From NCBI GenBank assembly GCA_031263265.1, contig JAISGE010000092.1, positions 1 through 17,873 on the forward strand: a stretch of DNA of 17,873 nucleotides, read 5' to 3'. The notes under the pieces were generated by a model. The model saw only the letters and a list, made by a program, of their open reading frames with translations, was not told where the DNA came from and did no database searches. This document shows, in pieces, positions 6,811 through 14,783 of this stretch (position 1 is the stretch's first letter; the number at the start of each line of letters is the position of its first letter). A program made the translations under genes and the position numbers. Origin of the DNA: Treponema sp. Lineage in GTDB: Bacteria; Spirochaetota; Spirochaetia; Treponematales; Breznakiellaceae.

Positions 6811-9435
6811 ATGCAGGAGTATTTCTTTCATAGTAATGTACCCATTGTTCCCGCTAATCACGTCTGTCTCGAGCGGTCACGGATCAATCGTTTGTTGGAA
6901 GCGGCCTTGCAGTACCCGATTGTTACCGTAACTGCCGGCGCGGGATACGGTAAGACCCAAGGGGTATATGGATTTTTACATGATTTCAAGGCCCGGACCG
7001 TTTGGTTACAGGTTTCCGAACGGGATAACCTTTCCTCCCGGTTCTGGGAAAACTTCATCCAAGCAATGGCATTTCTTGATACTTCCAGCGCAGATAAACT
7101 ACGGGAAACCGGGTTTCCCAAAACCGAACGGCATTTTGACCGGTATCTTATGATCCCCAAGGAAGATATTGTGCCGTCGTGGAAGTACGTGTTCGTGTAC
7201 GATGATTTCCACCTGCTCAAGGATAAAACCGTGCTGCGTTTTATCGAACGCTCCATTAGTACCCCCTTTTCCAATATCAGTTCTATTTTGATTTCCCGGA
7301 CTAAACCAGCCATAGACCTGGACGGTTTTGCGGCAAAGGGCCTGTTAGCCCAAATAGACGAAGATGATCTGCGTTTCAACCAGCATGAAATCATCGACTA
7401 TTATCGTATCCAGGATATACCCCTCTCTTTACAAGTGGCGTCGGACATTTACCATGCCACCGAAGGGTGGGTCTTTGCCATACACCTGGTCGGCTTATCC
7501 TTAAAAAACGGAGGTACCGGGTATGCCCGTTCGTTCATGAAATTCAACAGCTTCAGATTCATCGAACAGACCATATTTTCCTCCCTTTCACCGGAACTCA
7601 AGAAATACCTCATAAGCTTATCCCTCATTGAGCATTGGCCCCAGGCTATCCTCAATGAACTCGCTTCCAGGCCAGAACTTACCGAAGAAATGAAACAGAT
7701 CCATTCCTTTATCCGTTTTGATTCCTATCAGAACAGCTACCAGATCCACCAGCTCTTTCTCCAATATTTGCAAGAACAACAGCATATCCTTTCAGTGGCA
7801 GAGAAACAGGCGGTGTACACTAAAGCCGCGGAATGGTGTCTGGAAAATAACTTAAAAATGGATGCGGTTACCTATTATGAACGGACCGGGAATTATCAGG
7901 CTATTTTTGATATAGGTTTTTCTTATCCCCAGATCATGGCAACGGATGTGGCTGCTTTCTTCATGGAGATCTTCGTCCGGGCGCCAAAGGATATCTATGA
8001 ACGTTATAAGGATGCCTTTATTATTCGGTTGAAGCTGCTTATCAGCCTGTACCGGTTTGACGAAGCTGCGGCCTTCTTGAAAACCATGAAAGAAATCGGA
8101 GAGTCCCTGCCTTCTTCGGAATTTACCCGAGCGGTTTTATACAGTTATTACATCATACGAGGATTGTTGGGGATGATCACCTGTATTTATACCAACCAGT
8201 ACGACTTTGCCTGGTATTTTGAGCAGGCATATACGTCTTTTTATGACTCAATAAGCCGGTATAAATTAAAAGGAAGCAATACGATATGCCTGAGTTCCTA
8301 TAGCTGTATGGTGAGCGGGCCGGGACAGGAAGAAATGAACCAGTACCTTGCGGAGATCACCCGGGCGGTTCCCTATGTATCTGCGGTCTTGCAGGGTTGT
8401 ACCTACGGGCTTGAGGATCTAGTCCGGGCAGAACTGGCCTATTTCAAAGCCGACTTAGCCCAAGCTGAACAATATGCGCTCCAATCAATCCGAAAAGCCC
8501 GGAAAAGAAAGCAGTACCAGATAGAAACCCGGGGCCTCTTCTACCTTTTAAGGATAGGGCTTGCCCAGGGGAACCTTAAGGGGATTCAGGACTGTTTACA
8601 GCAGCTCAAGGCTCAGATTCATGAAAAATCCTATATAAACCGTCAGGTATTCTATGATATTGTAACGGGTTGGTTTTATGCCCAGATCGGGCAGACCCAT
8701 TGTCTGACTTTCTGGTTAAAAGATGATTTTGAAGAAAGCGACTTAAACACCCTCATATACGGCCTTGAAACCCTGGTAAAGTTGAAATACCAGGTGTCTG
8801 AACAACGATACTCCGCGGCTTTGGCCTTCCTGGAAAACCAAAAATATAAACGGGGAGGGATATGGCCTTTCCTGTTTGGTAAGATCGCGCTCAGTATCTT
8901 TGAAGCGGTATGCCTGTACCGCCGCAAGGAAAGGAGCGCCAGTCTCCAGGTCTTGGAAAGAGCCTACCGTCTGGCAGCACCCAATGCACTGGACATGCCC
9001 TTTATCGAACTGGGCAGTGAGATGCGTACCCTTACGAATGCCGCGTTGAAGGATACAACGTGCACCATCCCCAAGGCGTGGCTCGAAAAGATCCGGGGAA
9101 GCGCTGCTACCTACGCGCAAAAACAGTTTAGTCTGGGGAAACTCTACAAGAATCCCTTCCCTGCCCCGGAAGCGCCTCATGGCACCCTGTCTTGCCAGGA
9201 GCGGAAGATCCTCCTCAGCCTTTCCCAAGGGCTGACCTGTAAGGAGGCGGCTGAAACCGCGGTTCTTTCCATCAATACGGTGAAGAGTATCATCAAAAGC
9301 GTCTACTACAAACTAGGGGCCGTTAACCGGGCGGACGCGATACGGATCGCCACAAGCCTGGGTATGTTGAAAAGCCCTGGTCGAAGTACCCAGCTTGACG
9401 CTGGGTTAGAAAAAAATGGATACTCAATGTATTAG
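6811..9435 (+). CDS. MalT-like ATP-dependent LuxR-family transcriptional regulator (second copy)
   Basis: An 874-residue paralogue of the preceding gene, alike along its whole length and roughly half identical by eye. It has Walker A G-A-G-Y-G-K-T (43-49), Walker B V-F-V-Y-D-D-F-H (127-134), the L-I-S-R-T-K-P strand, a TPR-like middle and a LuxR helix-turn-helix at about 793-853 with the shared K-L-G-A-V-N-R-A-D-A-I-R-I segment. It differs in the recognition helix (S-I-N-T-V-K-S-I-I-K against S-V-N-T-V-K-N-T-I-S) and has a longer C-terminal tail of about 21 residues. Two ATGs are adjacent (6808 and 6811). I chose 6811 because it reproduces the paralogue's N-terminus and sits 5 bases after AAAGG (6801-6805). 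The arrangement points to tandem duplication with diverging DNA specificity. It ends 23 bp before thrS, so the two may share a transcript. Confidence 0.92.
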   Translation: MQEYFFHSNVPIVPANHVCLERSRINRLLEAALQYPIVTVTAGAGYGKTQGVYGFLHDFKARTVWLQVSERDNLSSRFWENFIQAMAFLDTSSADKLRETGFPKTERHFDRYLMIPKEDIVPSWKYVFVYDDFHLLKDKTVLRFIERSISTPFSNISSILISRTKPAIDLDGFAAKGLLAQIDEDDLRFNQHEIIDYYRIQDIPLSLQVASDIYHATEGWVFAIHLVGLSLKNGGTGYARSFMKFNSFRFIEQTIFSSLSPELKKYLISLSLIEHWPQAILNELASRPELTEEMKQIHSFIRFDSYQNSYQIHQLFLQYLQEQQHILSVAEKQAVYTKAAEWCLENNLKMDAVTYYERTGNYQAIFDIGFSYPQIMATDVAAFFMEIFVRAPKDIYERYKDAFIIRLKLLISLYRFDEAAAFLKTMKEIGESLPSSEFTRAVLYSYYIIRGLLGMITCIYTNQYDFAWYFEQAYTSFYDSISRYKLKGSNTICLSSYSCMVSGPGQEEMNQYLAEITRAVPYVSAVLQGCTYGLEDLVRAELAYFKADLAQAEQYALQSIRKARKRKQYQIETRGLFYLLRIGLAQGNLKGIQDCLQQLKAQIHEKSYINRQVFYDIVTGWFYAQIGQTHCLTFWLKDDFEESDLNTLIYGLETLVKLKYQVSEQRYSAALAFLENQKYKRGGIWPFLFGKIALSIFEAVCLYRRKERSASLQVLERAYRLAAPNALDMPFIELGSEMRTLTNAALKDTTCTIPKAWLEKIRGSAATYAQKQFSLGKLYKNPFPAPEAPHGTLSCQERKILLSLSQGLTCKEAAETAVLSINTVKSIIKSVYYKLGAVNRADAIRIATSLGMLKSPGRSTQLDAGLEKNGYSMY

Positions 9436-9458
9436 TTTTAATGGAGATACAAGGTATC

Positions 9459-11267
9459 ATGTCTGACATAAAAGAATCCCGCAAGAACGAAAAACCTGAA
9501 GCAAGTCAACGGCTTGCCCTTATCCGTCATTCGGTAAGCCATGTTATGGCCCAGGCAGTAACGCAGCTTTTTCCAGGAACAAAGGTTGCCATTGGCCCTT
9601 CAGTGGAAAACGGCTTTTACTATGACTTCCTGTTTCCCCAGCCGATTACCCTGGAAGATCTGCCTCGTATTGAAGCGGCAATGAAGCGTATTATCGAGGA
9701 AAAGCAGGACTTTGTCCGGCTCACGGTGAGCCGGGAAGAAGCAAAGGAGCGTTTTGCTGAGGAGCCTTTTAAGTTGGAACTGATAGCGGATTTGCCTGTA
9801 GACGGGGAAATCACGATCTATGCGCAACAAAATGCCCTAGGGGAAACGGTCTGGCTAGACCTCTGCCGAGGCCCGCATCTGGCAAATACCCGGGAGATCA
9901 ACTCTGCAGCCTTCAAGCTCCAAAGCATTGCCGGGGCTTATTGGCGCGGGGACGAAAAACGGCCTATGCTCACCCGGATCTATGGTACTGCCTGGGAAAC
10001 CCCCAAAGACCTCAAGGCATACCTGAGCTTCCTGGATGAAGTAGAAAAACGGGATCATCGCCGGCTGGGCAAGGAACTGGATCTCTATTCGATCCACGAG
10101 GAAGCCGGCGCCGGACTTATCTATTGGCACCCCAAAGGCGGCCGTATACGGGCAGCCATCGAAGACTTCTGGCGTATTGAGCATTTTAGGAACGGCTACG
10201 AAATTCTCTATACCCCCCATATCGGCAAATCCTGGCTGTGGGAAACTTCCGGACACCTGGGTTTCTACAGGTCGAATATGTATTCCCCCATGGAAATCGA
10301 CCAGCAGGATTACATCATCAAACCCATGAACTGCCCGTTCCACATCATGATCTACAAGAACCAGGGTCATAGCTACCGGGATCTACCCCTGCGTTGGGCT
10401 GAGTTAGGGACGGTGTACCGGTATGAGCGTTCCGGCGTACTCCACGGACTTCTGCGAGTCCGGGGCTTTACCCAGGACGATGCCCACATCTTTTGTACCC
10501 CTGAACAGATGGAAGGGGAAATCCGTGAGGTTCTCCGGTTCAGCCTCAAAATATGGAAGGTCTTTGGCTTTAAGGACATCAAGGCATACCTGGCTACCAA
10601 ACCCGCCGAATCAGTGGGGGAACAGAGCCGTTGGGATGCGGCCCTGGAATCCCTGCGTAAGGCAATAGAAGCCGAGGGCTTGCCCTACGAGATGGACGAA
10701 GGGGGTGGCGCTTTTTACGGCCCTAAAATCGATCTCAAAATCAAGGACGCCCTGGGTAGAGAATGGCAGATGACCACCATCCAGTTTGATTTCAACGAGC
10801 CTGAACGGTTTGATATGACGTACGTGGACTCAGACGGCCAGCATAAGCGGCCCTACATGGTACACCGGGCCTTGCTGGGTTCCCTGGAACGGTTCTTCGG
10901 TGTACTCATCGAACATTTCAGCGGTGCGTTCCCCGTGTGGATTGCCCCGGAACAGGCTGCGGTAATTCCTGTGGCAGCGAATTTTAATGACTATGCGCAC
11001 CAGGTGGTAACAGAACTCAAATCCCGGGATTTCCGGGTTACCGCTGAGCTGGATGACACCCGCATGAACGCCAAGATCCGCTCCTGCCAGAACCGTAAGA
11101 TTCCCTATATGTTGGTAGTGGGTCAACGGGAAATGGAAGAGGGTACGGTTTCGGTACGTTTCAGGGATGGGAGACAGTTGGGAAATCCTGGTTCTGCTAC
11201 GCTGTCTGTGGCGGAGTTCGCTGCCTATATGGAGCGCAAGGTCGCTACCCGGGATCTGGAATTGTAA
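9459..11267 (+). CDS. thrS: Threonyl-tRNA synthetase lacking the TGS domain
   Basis: Charges tRNA(Thr) with threonine in the cytoplasm. The 602-residue protein begins almost directly with the N2 editing domain. H-S-V-S-H (24-28) and C136-x3-H140 match the editing-site residues of E. coli ThrRS (H73, H77, C182, H186). The class II catalytic core follows, with motif 2 (R-Y-E-R-S-G, 321-326) and the zinc ligands C292, H343 and H469 (E. coli C334, H385, H511, at a constant offset). The anticodon-binding domain fills the C-terminus. The N1/TGS domain of about 60 residues, present in E. coli ThrRS (642 residues), is missing. I chose the ATG at 9459, with AAGG 4 bases and GGAG 12 bases upstream. An in-frame ATG at 9441 has no ribosome site and would add only 6 residues. 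The enzyme should still activate and proofread. No separate promoter is obvious in the 23-bp spacer. Confidence 0.95.
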   Translation: MSDIKESRKNEKPEASQRLALIRHSVSHVMAQAVTQLFPGTKVAIGPSVENGFYYDFLFPQPITLEDLPRIEAAMKRIIEEKQDFVRLTVSREEAKERFAEEPFKLELIADLPVDGEITIYAQQNALGETVWLDLCRGPHLANTREINSAAFKLQSIAGAYWRGDEKRPMLTRIYGTAWETPKDLKAYLSFLDEVEKRDHRRLGKELDLYSIHEEAGAGLIYWHPKGGRIRAAIEDFWRIEHFRNGYEILYTPHIGKSWLWETSGHLGFYRSNMYSPMEIDQQDYIIKPMNCPFHIMIYKNQGHSYRDLPLRWAELGTVYRYERSGVLHGLLRVRGFTQDDAHIFCTPEQMEGEIREVLRFSLKIWKVFGFKDIKAYLATKPAESVGEQSRWDAALESLRKAIEAEGLPYEMDEGGGAFYGPKIDLKIKDALGREWQMTTIQFDFNEPERFDMTYVDSDGQHKRPYMVHRALLGSLERFFGVLIEHFSGAFPVWIAPEQAAVIPVAANFNDYAHQVVTELKSRDFRVTAELDDTRMNAKIRSCQNRKIPYMLVVGQREMEEGTVSVRFRDGRQLGNPGSATLSVAEFAAYMERKVATRDLEL

Positions 11268-11289
11268 GGTACCCTATGAGTAGTATAGA

Positions 11290-11318
11290 TTGCCATTGAG
11301 CGTATGTTGTATTATTCT
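11290..11318 (+). promoter_or_regulatory. Promoter for the nitroreductase-coaW pair
   Basis: TTGCCA (11290-11295) and TATTCT (11313-11318) are 17 bases apart. They lie 37 bases before the ATG at 11355, in the only intergenic gap between thrS and the nitroreductase. Confidence 0.55.
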
Positions 11319-11354
11319 AGGGATCATCATGCATATTAAATAGGGAGGTGTACT

Positions 11355-11879
11355 ATGAAAAGTACCCTGGAAGATCTAAAAAACAGGCGGAGTATCCGGG
11401 CATATAAACCGGAACAGATCACGGATGAAGAACTGAACGCGATAGTGGAAGCCGGTACCTGGGCTGCAAGCGGTCATGGGGCTCAATCTGCGGTAATCGT
11501 CGTGGTGCAGGATAAGGCCCTGATTGCCCAACTCGAAGACTTGAATGCCCAGGTGCTCAAGGATCCTGGGGCAAAGCCGTTCCACGGCGCTCCCACGGTC
11601 CTGGCAGTTTTGGTGGATAAAACCAAACCTACCCCCTTGGAAGATGGAAGCCTTGTCATGGGGAACCTGATGATCGCAGCCTATGCTATCGGTGTGGGTT
11701 CCTGCTGGATTTACCGGGCAAAGCAGGTGTTTGAGTTTGAGGAAGGTAAGGCGCTGCTCAAAAAATGGGGGCTTTCAGAAAAGTACGAAGGGGTTGGTTT
11801 TTGTATCTTGGGGTATGCCGCAGGAGAAGCACCCAAACCCGCAGCCCGTAAAGAAGGGTATATCATTAGGGCACTCTAA
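11355..11879 (+). CDS. Nitroreductase family flavoprotein
   Basis: A compact 174-residue member of the FMN-dependent nitroreductase superfamily. These enzymes use NAD(P)H to reduce nitro compounds, quinones or similar electrophiles in the cytoplasm and normally work as dimers. The FMN-phosphate motif R-R-S-I-R (11-15) follows the usual first helix. G-V-G-S-C-W-I (113-119) and G-F-C-I-L-G-Y (148-154) match the later flavin-site strands. At 174 residues it belongs to the short subgroup. A strong ribosome site GGGAGG (11343-11348) lies 6 bases before the ATG. The gene is followed 65 bp later by coaW and probably shares its transcript. The physiological substrate cannot be told from sequence. Confidence 0.92.
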   Translation: MKSTLEDLKNRRSIRAYKPEQITDEELNAIVEAGTWAASGHGAQSAVIVVVQDKALIAQLEDLNAQVLKDPGAKPFHGAPTVLAVLVDKTKPTPLEDGSLVMGNLMIAAYAIGVGSCWIYRAKQVFEFEEGKALLKKWGLSEKYEGVGFCILGYAAGEAPKPAARKEGYIIRAL

Positions 11880-11944
11880 AAAACACGAAACAAACTCCTT
11901 GCTGCAAATGGCGCTGGTTTGGTGAAGGATAAAGAGACGAGAAA

Positions 11945-12748
11945 ATGATCATAGGTATAGACATAGGCAGTACCATCACCAAGGCAGTATCCATTGAAGA
12001 TGGGAATATGACGAGAAAGATCAAGACCAAGGCAGCGGATGCGGTAACCTCTGCTGCCGGGGCCTTTGGGAAAATGATCCTGGAAAACGATATTAAGATA
12101 GCGGAAATCGAACGAATCATGATCACCGGTGCAGGGGCAACCAAAATAAAAAGCGATCTCTTCGGCATACACACGGAAAAAATTGATGAAATCACCGCTA
12201 TCGGTATTGGGGGTATGTTTCTTTCAAAACAAGATAATATCATCATCACCAATATAGGCACCGGGACTGCGATCATTGAGGCTAAGAAAGATAAAATCTC
12301 TCATATTGGAGGATCCGGGGTAGGAGGCGGTACCATCCTTGGGCTAGCAAAAAAGCTGCTGGTAACTTCAAACTTCAACGGCATCATGGAATTGGCCAAA
12401 TCAGGGAATCTGAATCAGGTCGACCTTCTTTTGGAAGATATTATGGAGACGGATATCAGCTTTTTGGATAAAGAGGCGACCGCCTCCAATTTTGGGAAGA
12501 TGCTGGATACTGCCAGGAATGAAGACCTGGCTATGGGGATACTGAATCTGGTCTATCAGGTGATTGGTATGATTTCGGTATTCGCGGCAAAGAGTAAGAA
12601 CATCGATCGAGTCATTGTTACCGGAAATGGGAGCAAAAATTCCATAGGCAAACAGATTTTATCCACCATCACCGGGATGTATGCCGTAGCCTTTGAATAT
12701 CCTCAGGATGCAGAATACACCACCGCAATAGGCGCAGGACTTTCCTAA
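11945..12748 (+). CDS. coaW: Type II pantothenate kinase
   Basis: Phosphorylates pantothenate with ATP, the first step of coenzyme A synthesis. The protein has 267 residues, the length I recall for Staphylococcus aureus CoaW, and the ASKHA fold motifs in order: phosphate-1 loop D-I-G-S-T-I-T-K (6-13), an acidic segment T-E-K-I-D-E (77-82) likely to include the catalytic glutamate, phosphate-2 loop G-T-G-T (105-108), the type II signature G-G-S-G-V-G-G-G-T-x3-G-L (122-134), and the adenosine loop V-T-G-N-G-S (225-230). Type II enzymes from bacteria are usually insensitive to CoA feedback, unlike type I CoaA. The ribosome site is weak (GAGACGAG, ending 3 bases before the ATG). Lying 65 bp after the nitroreductase with no visible promoter or terminator between, it is probably co-transcribed with it. 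The more distant BadF/BadG ATPases are an alternative family, but length and motifs favour CoaW. Confidence 0.9.
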   Translation: MIIGIDIGSTITKAVSIEDGNMTRKIKTKAADAVTSAAGAFGKMILENDIKIAEIERIMITGAGATKIKSDLFGIHTEKIDEITAIGIGGMFLSKQDNIIITNIGTGTAIIEAKKDKISHIGGSGVGGGTILGLAKKLLVTSNFNGIMELAKSGNLNQVDLLLEDIMETDISFLDKEATASNFGKMLDTARNEDLAMGILNLVYQVIGMISVFAAKSKNIDRVIVTGNGSKNSIGKQILSTITGMYAVAFEYPQDAEYTTAIGAGLS

Positions 12749-12793
12749 GATAATATATGCCTTGAGTTTCTTTGGTTTTTATGGGTATTTGCC

Positions 12794-12823
12794 TTGTACT
12801 CACTCATCTAAATGTAGTATAGT
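12794..12823 (+). promoter_or_regulatory. Promoter for the TPR/YmdB-like/RseC operon
   Basis: TTGTAC (12794-12799) and TATAGT (12818-12823) are 18 bases apart, placing transcription start near 12830, close to the ATG at 12840. Its position supports that ATG over an in-frame TTG at 12762, which would place the promoter inside the gene. Confidence 0.45.
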
Positions 12824-12839
12824 TAGCCCAGGGGGTATC

Positions 12840-13388
12840 ATGGAAACAGCGGCATTTTTAAACGATTCTGGTATCGCTTTAACGGAAGCAAATAGGCCCA
12901 ACGAGGCAATCTCCCTTTTTTATAAAGCTCTGATCCTGGAGCCTGAGAATCCGTTATTATGGTTAAATTTAGGTATTGCTCAGCAACGAACCGGGGATTA
13001 TGAGGATGCATTACATAGTTTTCAACGGGCGGTTAATATAGAGGATACCTTGGCAGATGCATGGGTATCCATGGGTTTGATCTATTATGAACTCGAGCGA
13101 TTCGATCTCTCAGAATCATGTTACCATTCGGCATTAGAACAGAACGCGGATGTTCCCAAGACCTGGAATAACTTAGGGGTACTTTATTTTACTGAAGGTA
13201 GCTATGAAGAAGCCCGGCATTGTTTTGAAGAGGCTATTAGTTTAGCTCCCTTGTACGCTGAAGCTTTGTACAACCTGCGAGATACCTGTCGGGAACTGGA
13301 GGACTACCGGGCAGCTGCGGAATTTGAACGGATCCTTTCCGGTCTCTCCGGTAATAGTGGTTATCAAATTTATCATAGTAATAGATAG
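12840..13388 (+). CDS. Tetratricopeptide repeat protein
   Basis: A 182-residue cytoplasmic protein made almost wholly of TPR helix pairs, about five units at roughly 5-38, 39-72, 73-106, 107-140 and 141-167. The consensus W-x2-L-G and A-x3-F/Y-x-x-A-L patterns are plain, for example W-L-N-L-G-I-A at 41 and W-N-N-L-G-V-L-Y at 109. There is no signal peptide. TPR stacks mediate protein-protein contacts; the partner is unknown. The start is ATG 12840, 4 bases after AGGGGG (12830-12835). The upstream in-frame TTG at 12762 is rejected because it has no such site and the added peptide is unlike a TPR. The next gene begins 20 bp after the stop, so they are probably one operon. Confidence 0.88.
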   Translation: METAAFLNDSGIALTEANRPNEAISLFYKALILEPENPLLWLNLGIAQQRTGDYEDALHSFQRAVNIEDTLADAWVSMGLIYYELERFDLSESCYHSALEQNADVPKTWNNLGVLYFTEGSYEEARHCFEEAISLAPLYAEALYNLRDTCRELEDYRAAAEFERILSGLSGNSGYQIYHSNR

Positions 13389-13408
13389 GGTCATATAAAC
13401 ATTCGAGT

Positions 13409-14251
13409 ATGCGGATTCTTTATGTTGCAGAAATAGTCGGGAAAGTGGGGATATACGCCTTCAAGAAAGGCTTATCAGATCTCAAGCAGGGGAAGCAGAT
13501 TGATTTTGTTATTGCTTGTGCAGATGGGGCTACTGGCGGGAATGGCCTGGGAAGAAACCATGCAGGGTATCTCCGTAAGCTGGGAGCCCAGGTACTTACC
13601 ACTGGGGAGTGTTGTTTTTACAAAAAAGATCTGGTCGAAAATCTGGCTAAAATTTCCTATGTGCTCAGACCCGACAATCTCAACCGGGAAGCCCCGGGGA
13701 TTGGTTCTCGAATATTCAAGCTCGGAACCAATCCCTCAGACCCTAAGATTGCGGTAGGGGTCTTGTTAGGGCAAAATGGCTTTCAGCGGCTTCATGGGAA
13801 TAATCCTTTTTCTGTACTCCCGGTCTTGTTAGAACGGTTCCATCAAGAGACCGCTTATGTGATCATTGATTTTCATGCAGCAGCCAGTGCGGAAAAGGGT
13901 ACCCTTTTTGCCCTGGCTGCGGGGCGTTGTTCTGCGGTGATTGGTTCTCATAACCGGGTTCAGACTGCTGATGAACGGGTACTTCCGGGGGGTACTGCGG
14001 TGATTACCGATGCAGGCCGGACCGGCAGCGTTGAATCGGTTGGAGGGGCCAATAAGGAAAAACGGATACAGGAATATCTCACCGGTATCCCCGAATGGAC
14101 TCAAGAGGCGGTGGATAAACCTGAATTACAGGGGGTCTTAATTGAACTGGATAAATCAGGTAAGGCCTGTTCTATAGAACGGATCCGTCATAGGGTTCCC
14201 GATATGCCCCAGCGGGATGCTCAGGAAGAAACCTTAGAGGCTATACCATGA
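13409..14251 (+). CDS. YmdB/TIGR00282-family metallophosphoesterase-like protein with altered metal ligands
   Basis: A 280-residue protein clearly of the YmdB family, calcineurin-like phosphodiesterases that cleave cyclic nucleotides in Bacillus. It keeps the M-R-I-L opening, D-F-H (154-156), the G-S-H-x-x-V-Q-T-A-D-E-R-x-L-P-x-G-T-A block (179-197) and I-T-D-A-G-x-T-G after it. The dimetal site is changed: Asp8 is Glu8, Glu39 is Asp39, Asn40 is Gly40, Asn67 is Glu67, His68 is Cys68, and the second His of G-T-H-T-H is Arg183; His156 and His181 remain. It may bind different metals or be catalytically dead. Residues beyond about 230 form a C-terminal extension. The start at 13409 has only a weak ribosome site and follows the TPR gene by 20 bp. 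The stop overlaps the next start (ATGA), so translation is coupled to the RseC-family gene. Family assignment is firm; activity is unknown. Confidence 0.88.
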   Translation: MRILYVAEIVGKVGIYAFKKGLSDLKQGKQIDFVIACADGATGGNGLGRNHAGYLRKLGAQVLTTGECCFYKKDLVENLAKISYVLRPDNLNREAPGIGSRIFKLGTNPSDPKIAVGVLLGQNGFQRLHGNNPFSVLPVLLERFHQETAYVIIDFHAAASAEKGTLFALAAGRCSAVIGSHNRVQTADERVLPGGTAVITDAGRTGSVESVGGANKEKRIQEYLTGIPEWTQEAVDKPELQGVLIELDKSGKACSIERIRHRVPDMPQRDAQEETLEAIP

Positions 14252-14643
14252 CCGGCCGGGTTCATGCCCTATCAGAAACTGCCGTCACCATAAGTCAGGG
14301 CACAAGTTCCTTCTGTTTTGGCTGTATGCAGCACGAATGTAAGACCAAGATGCGGCTTTTTACCGCGGAAAACCCCATGCAGCTTCCCCTGGTGGTAGGC
14401 CATGAGGTTGAAGTCAAGACTTCTCATGCCATGTTGGCGAGACAAGCCCTTGCCGCATTATTCCCGCCCTTTTTGGGTTTCATAGGGGGGTTTATGTTCA
14501 CGAGATTCCTCGTTCCTGTTTCTGGAGATCCTGCCCGGGCCGCGGGAGGAGTGCTTGGCCTCTTTGCGCTTGCCTATCTCACCTATCGAATCCGTAAAAA
14601 ACATCCTGCCACAATGATCTTCCAGGTGGTACGGATCATATAG
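14248..14643 (+). CDS. RseC/MucC-family membrane protein (SoxR-reducing system type)
   Basis: A 131-residue protein with the RseC/MucC (PF04246) plan: a short N-terminal region starting G-R-V, a cysteine cluster C23-x2-C26-x4-C31, a hydrophilic stretch with V-G-H-E-V-E-V (50-56), two membrane segments (about 66-89 and 97-114), and a basic C-terminus. In E. coli RseC is linked to sigma-E control and to the Rsx system that keeps SoxR reduced. In anaerobes such proteins often sit near Rnf-type electron transport genes; none is in this window. The cysteine cluster could bind a metal or Fe-S cluster, but that is inference. The start codon shares the ATGA junction with the preceding stop, so it is translated with the YmdB-like gene. 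The next gene has its own promoter, making this the last gene of the operon. No clear terminator is visible after it. Confidence 0.82.
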   Translation: MTGRVHALSETAVTISQGTSSFCFGCMQHECKTKMRLFTAENPMQLPLVVGHEVEVKTSHAMLARQALAALFPPFLGFIGGFMFTRFLVPVSGDPARAAGGVLGLFALAYLTYRIRKKHPATMIFQVVRII

Positions 14644-14683
14644 CCTGAGCAGGATACATCTACAGTTCGCTTCATTAGTACTA

Positions 14684-14712
14684 TTGCCTTGAGGGATAGA
14701 TAGGGGTATATT
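14684..14712 (+). promoter_or_regulatory. Promoter for hsp20
   Basis: TTGCCT (14684-14689) and TATATT (14707-14712) are separated by 17 bases, a good housekeeping sigma-factor match. Transcription should begin near 14719, leaving a leader of about 95 bases that folds into three hairpins. Confidence 0.6.
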
Positions 14713-14737
14713 TAAGAATAAGGAAGTAATCCGTAAT

Positions 14738-14781
14738 GACCGCTCGTGAGAGGGTCAATTCAACCGGGCCTGAGGGCCGGT
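14738..14781 (+). promoter_or_regulatory. Two matched bulged-G hairpins in the hsp20 leader
   Basis: Hairpin A: 14738-14741 with 14753-14756, a bulged G at 14742, then 14743-14745 with 14750-14752 around the GNRA-type tetraloop GTGA. Hairpin B: 14763-14765 with 14779-14781, a bulged G at 14766, then 14767-14770 with 14775-14778 around the tetraloop TGAG. Each has seven pairs, one bulged G on the 5' side and a four-base loop. Such paired elements in a heat-shock leader suggest RNA-level control or mRNA stabilisation. No known riboswitch or ROSE element is recognised. Confidence 0.5.
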
Positions 14782-14783
14782 AG

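Noticed and set aside
6858..7394. Minus-strand open frames of 60-180 codons across the LuxR, thrS and other genes
   Set aside because: They are antisense shadows with no ribosome sites, no recognisable domains and basic, Ser/Arg-rich translations typical of reversed coding DNA.
12762..12839. N-terminal extension of the TPR protein from a TTG
   Set aside because: The candidate promoter lies inside it, there is no ribosome site before it, and AGGGGG precedes the ATG at 12840.
11290..14693. Recurring TTGCC(A)TTG-like motif in several intergenic regions (11290, 12758, 12789, 14684)
   Set aside because: Two copies are simply the -35 regions of called promoters and the same string also occurs inside genes, so a special regulatory motif is not supported.
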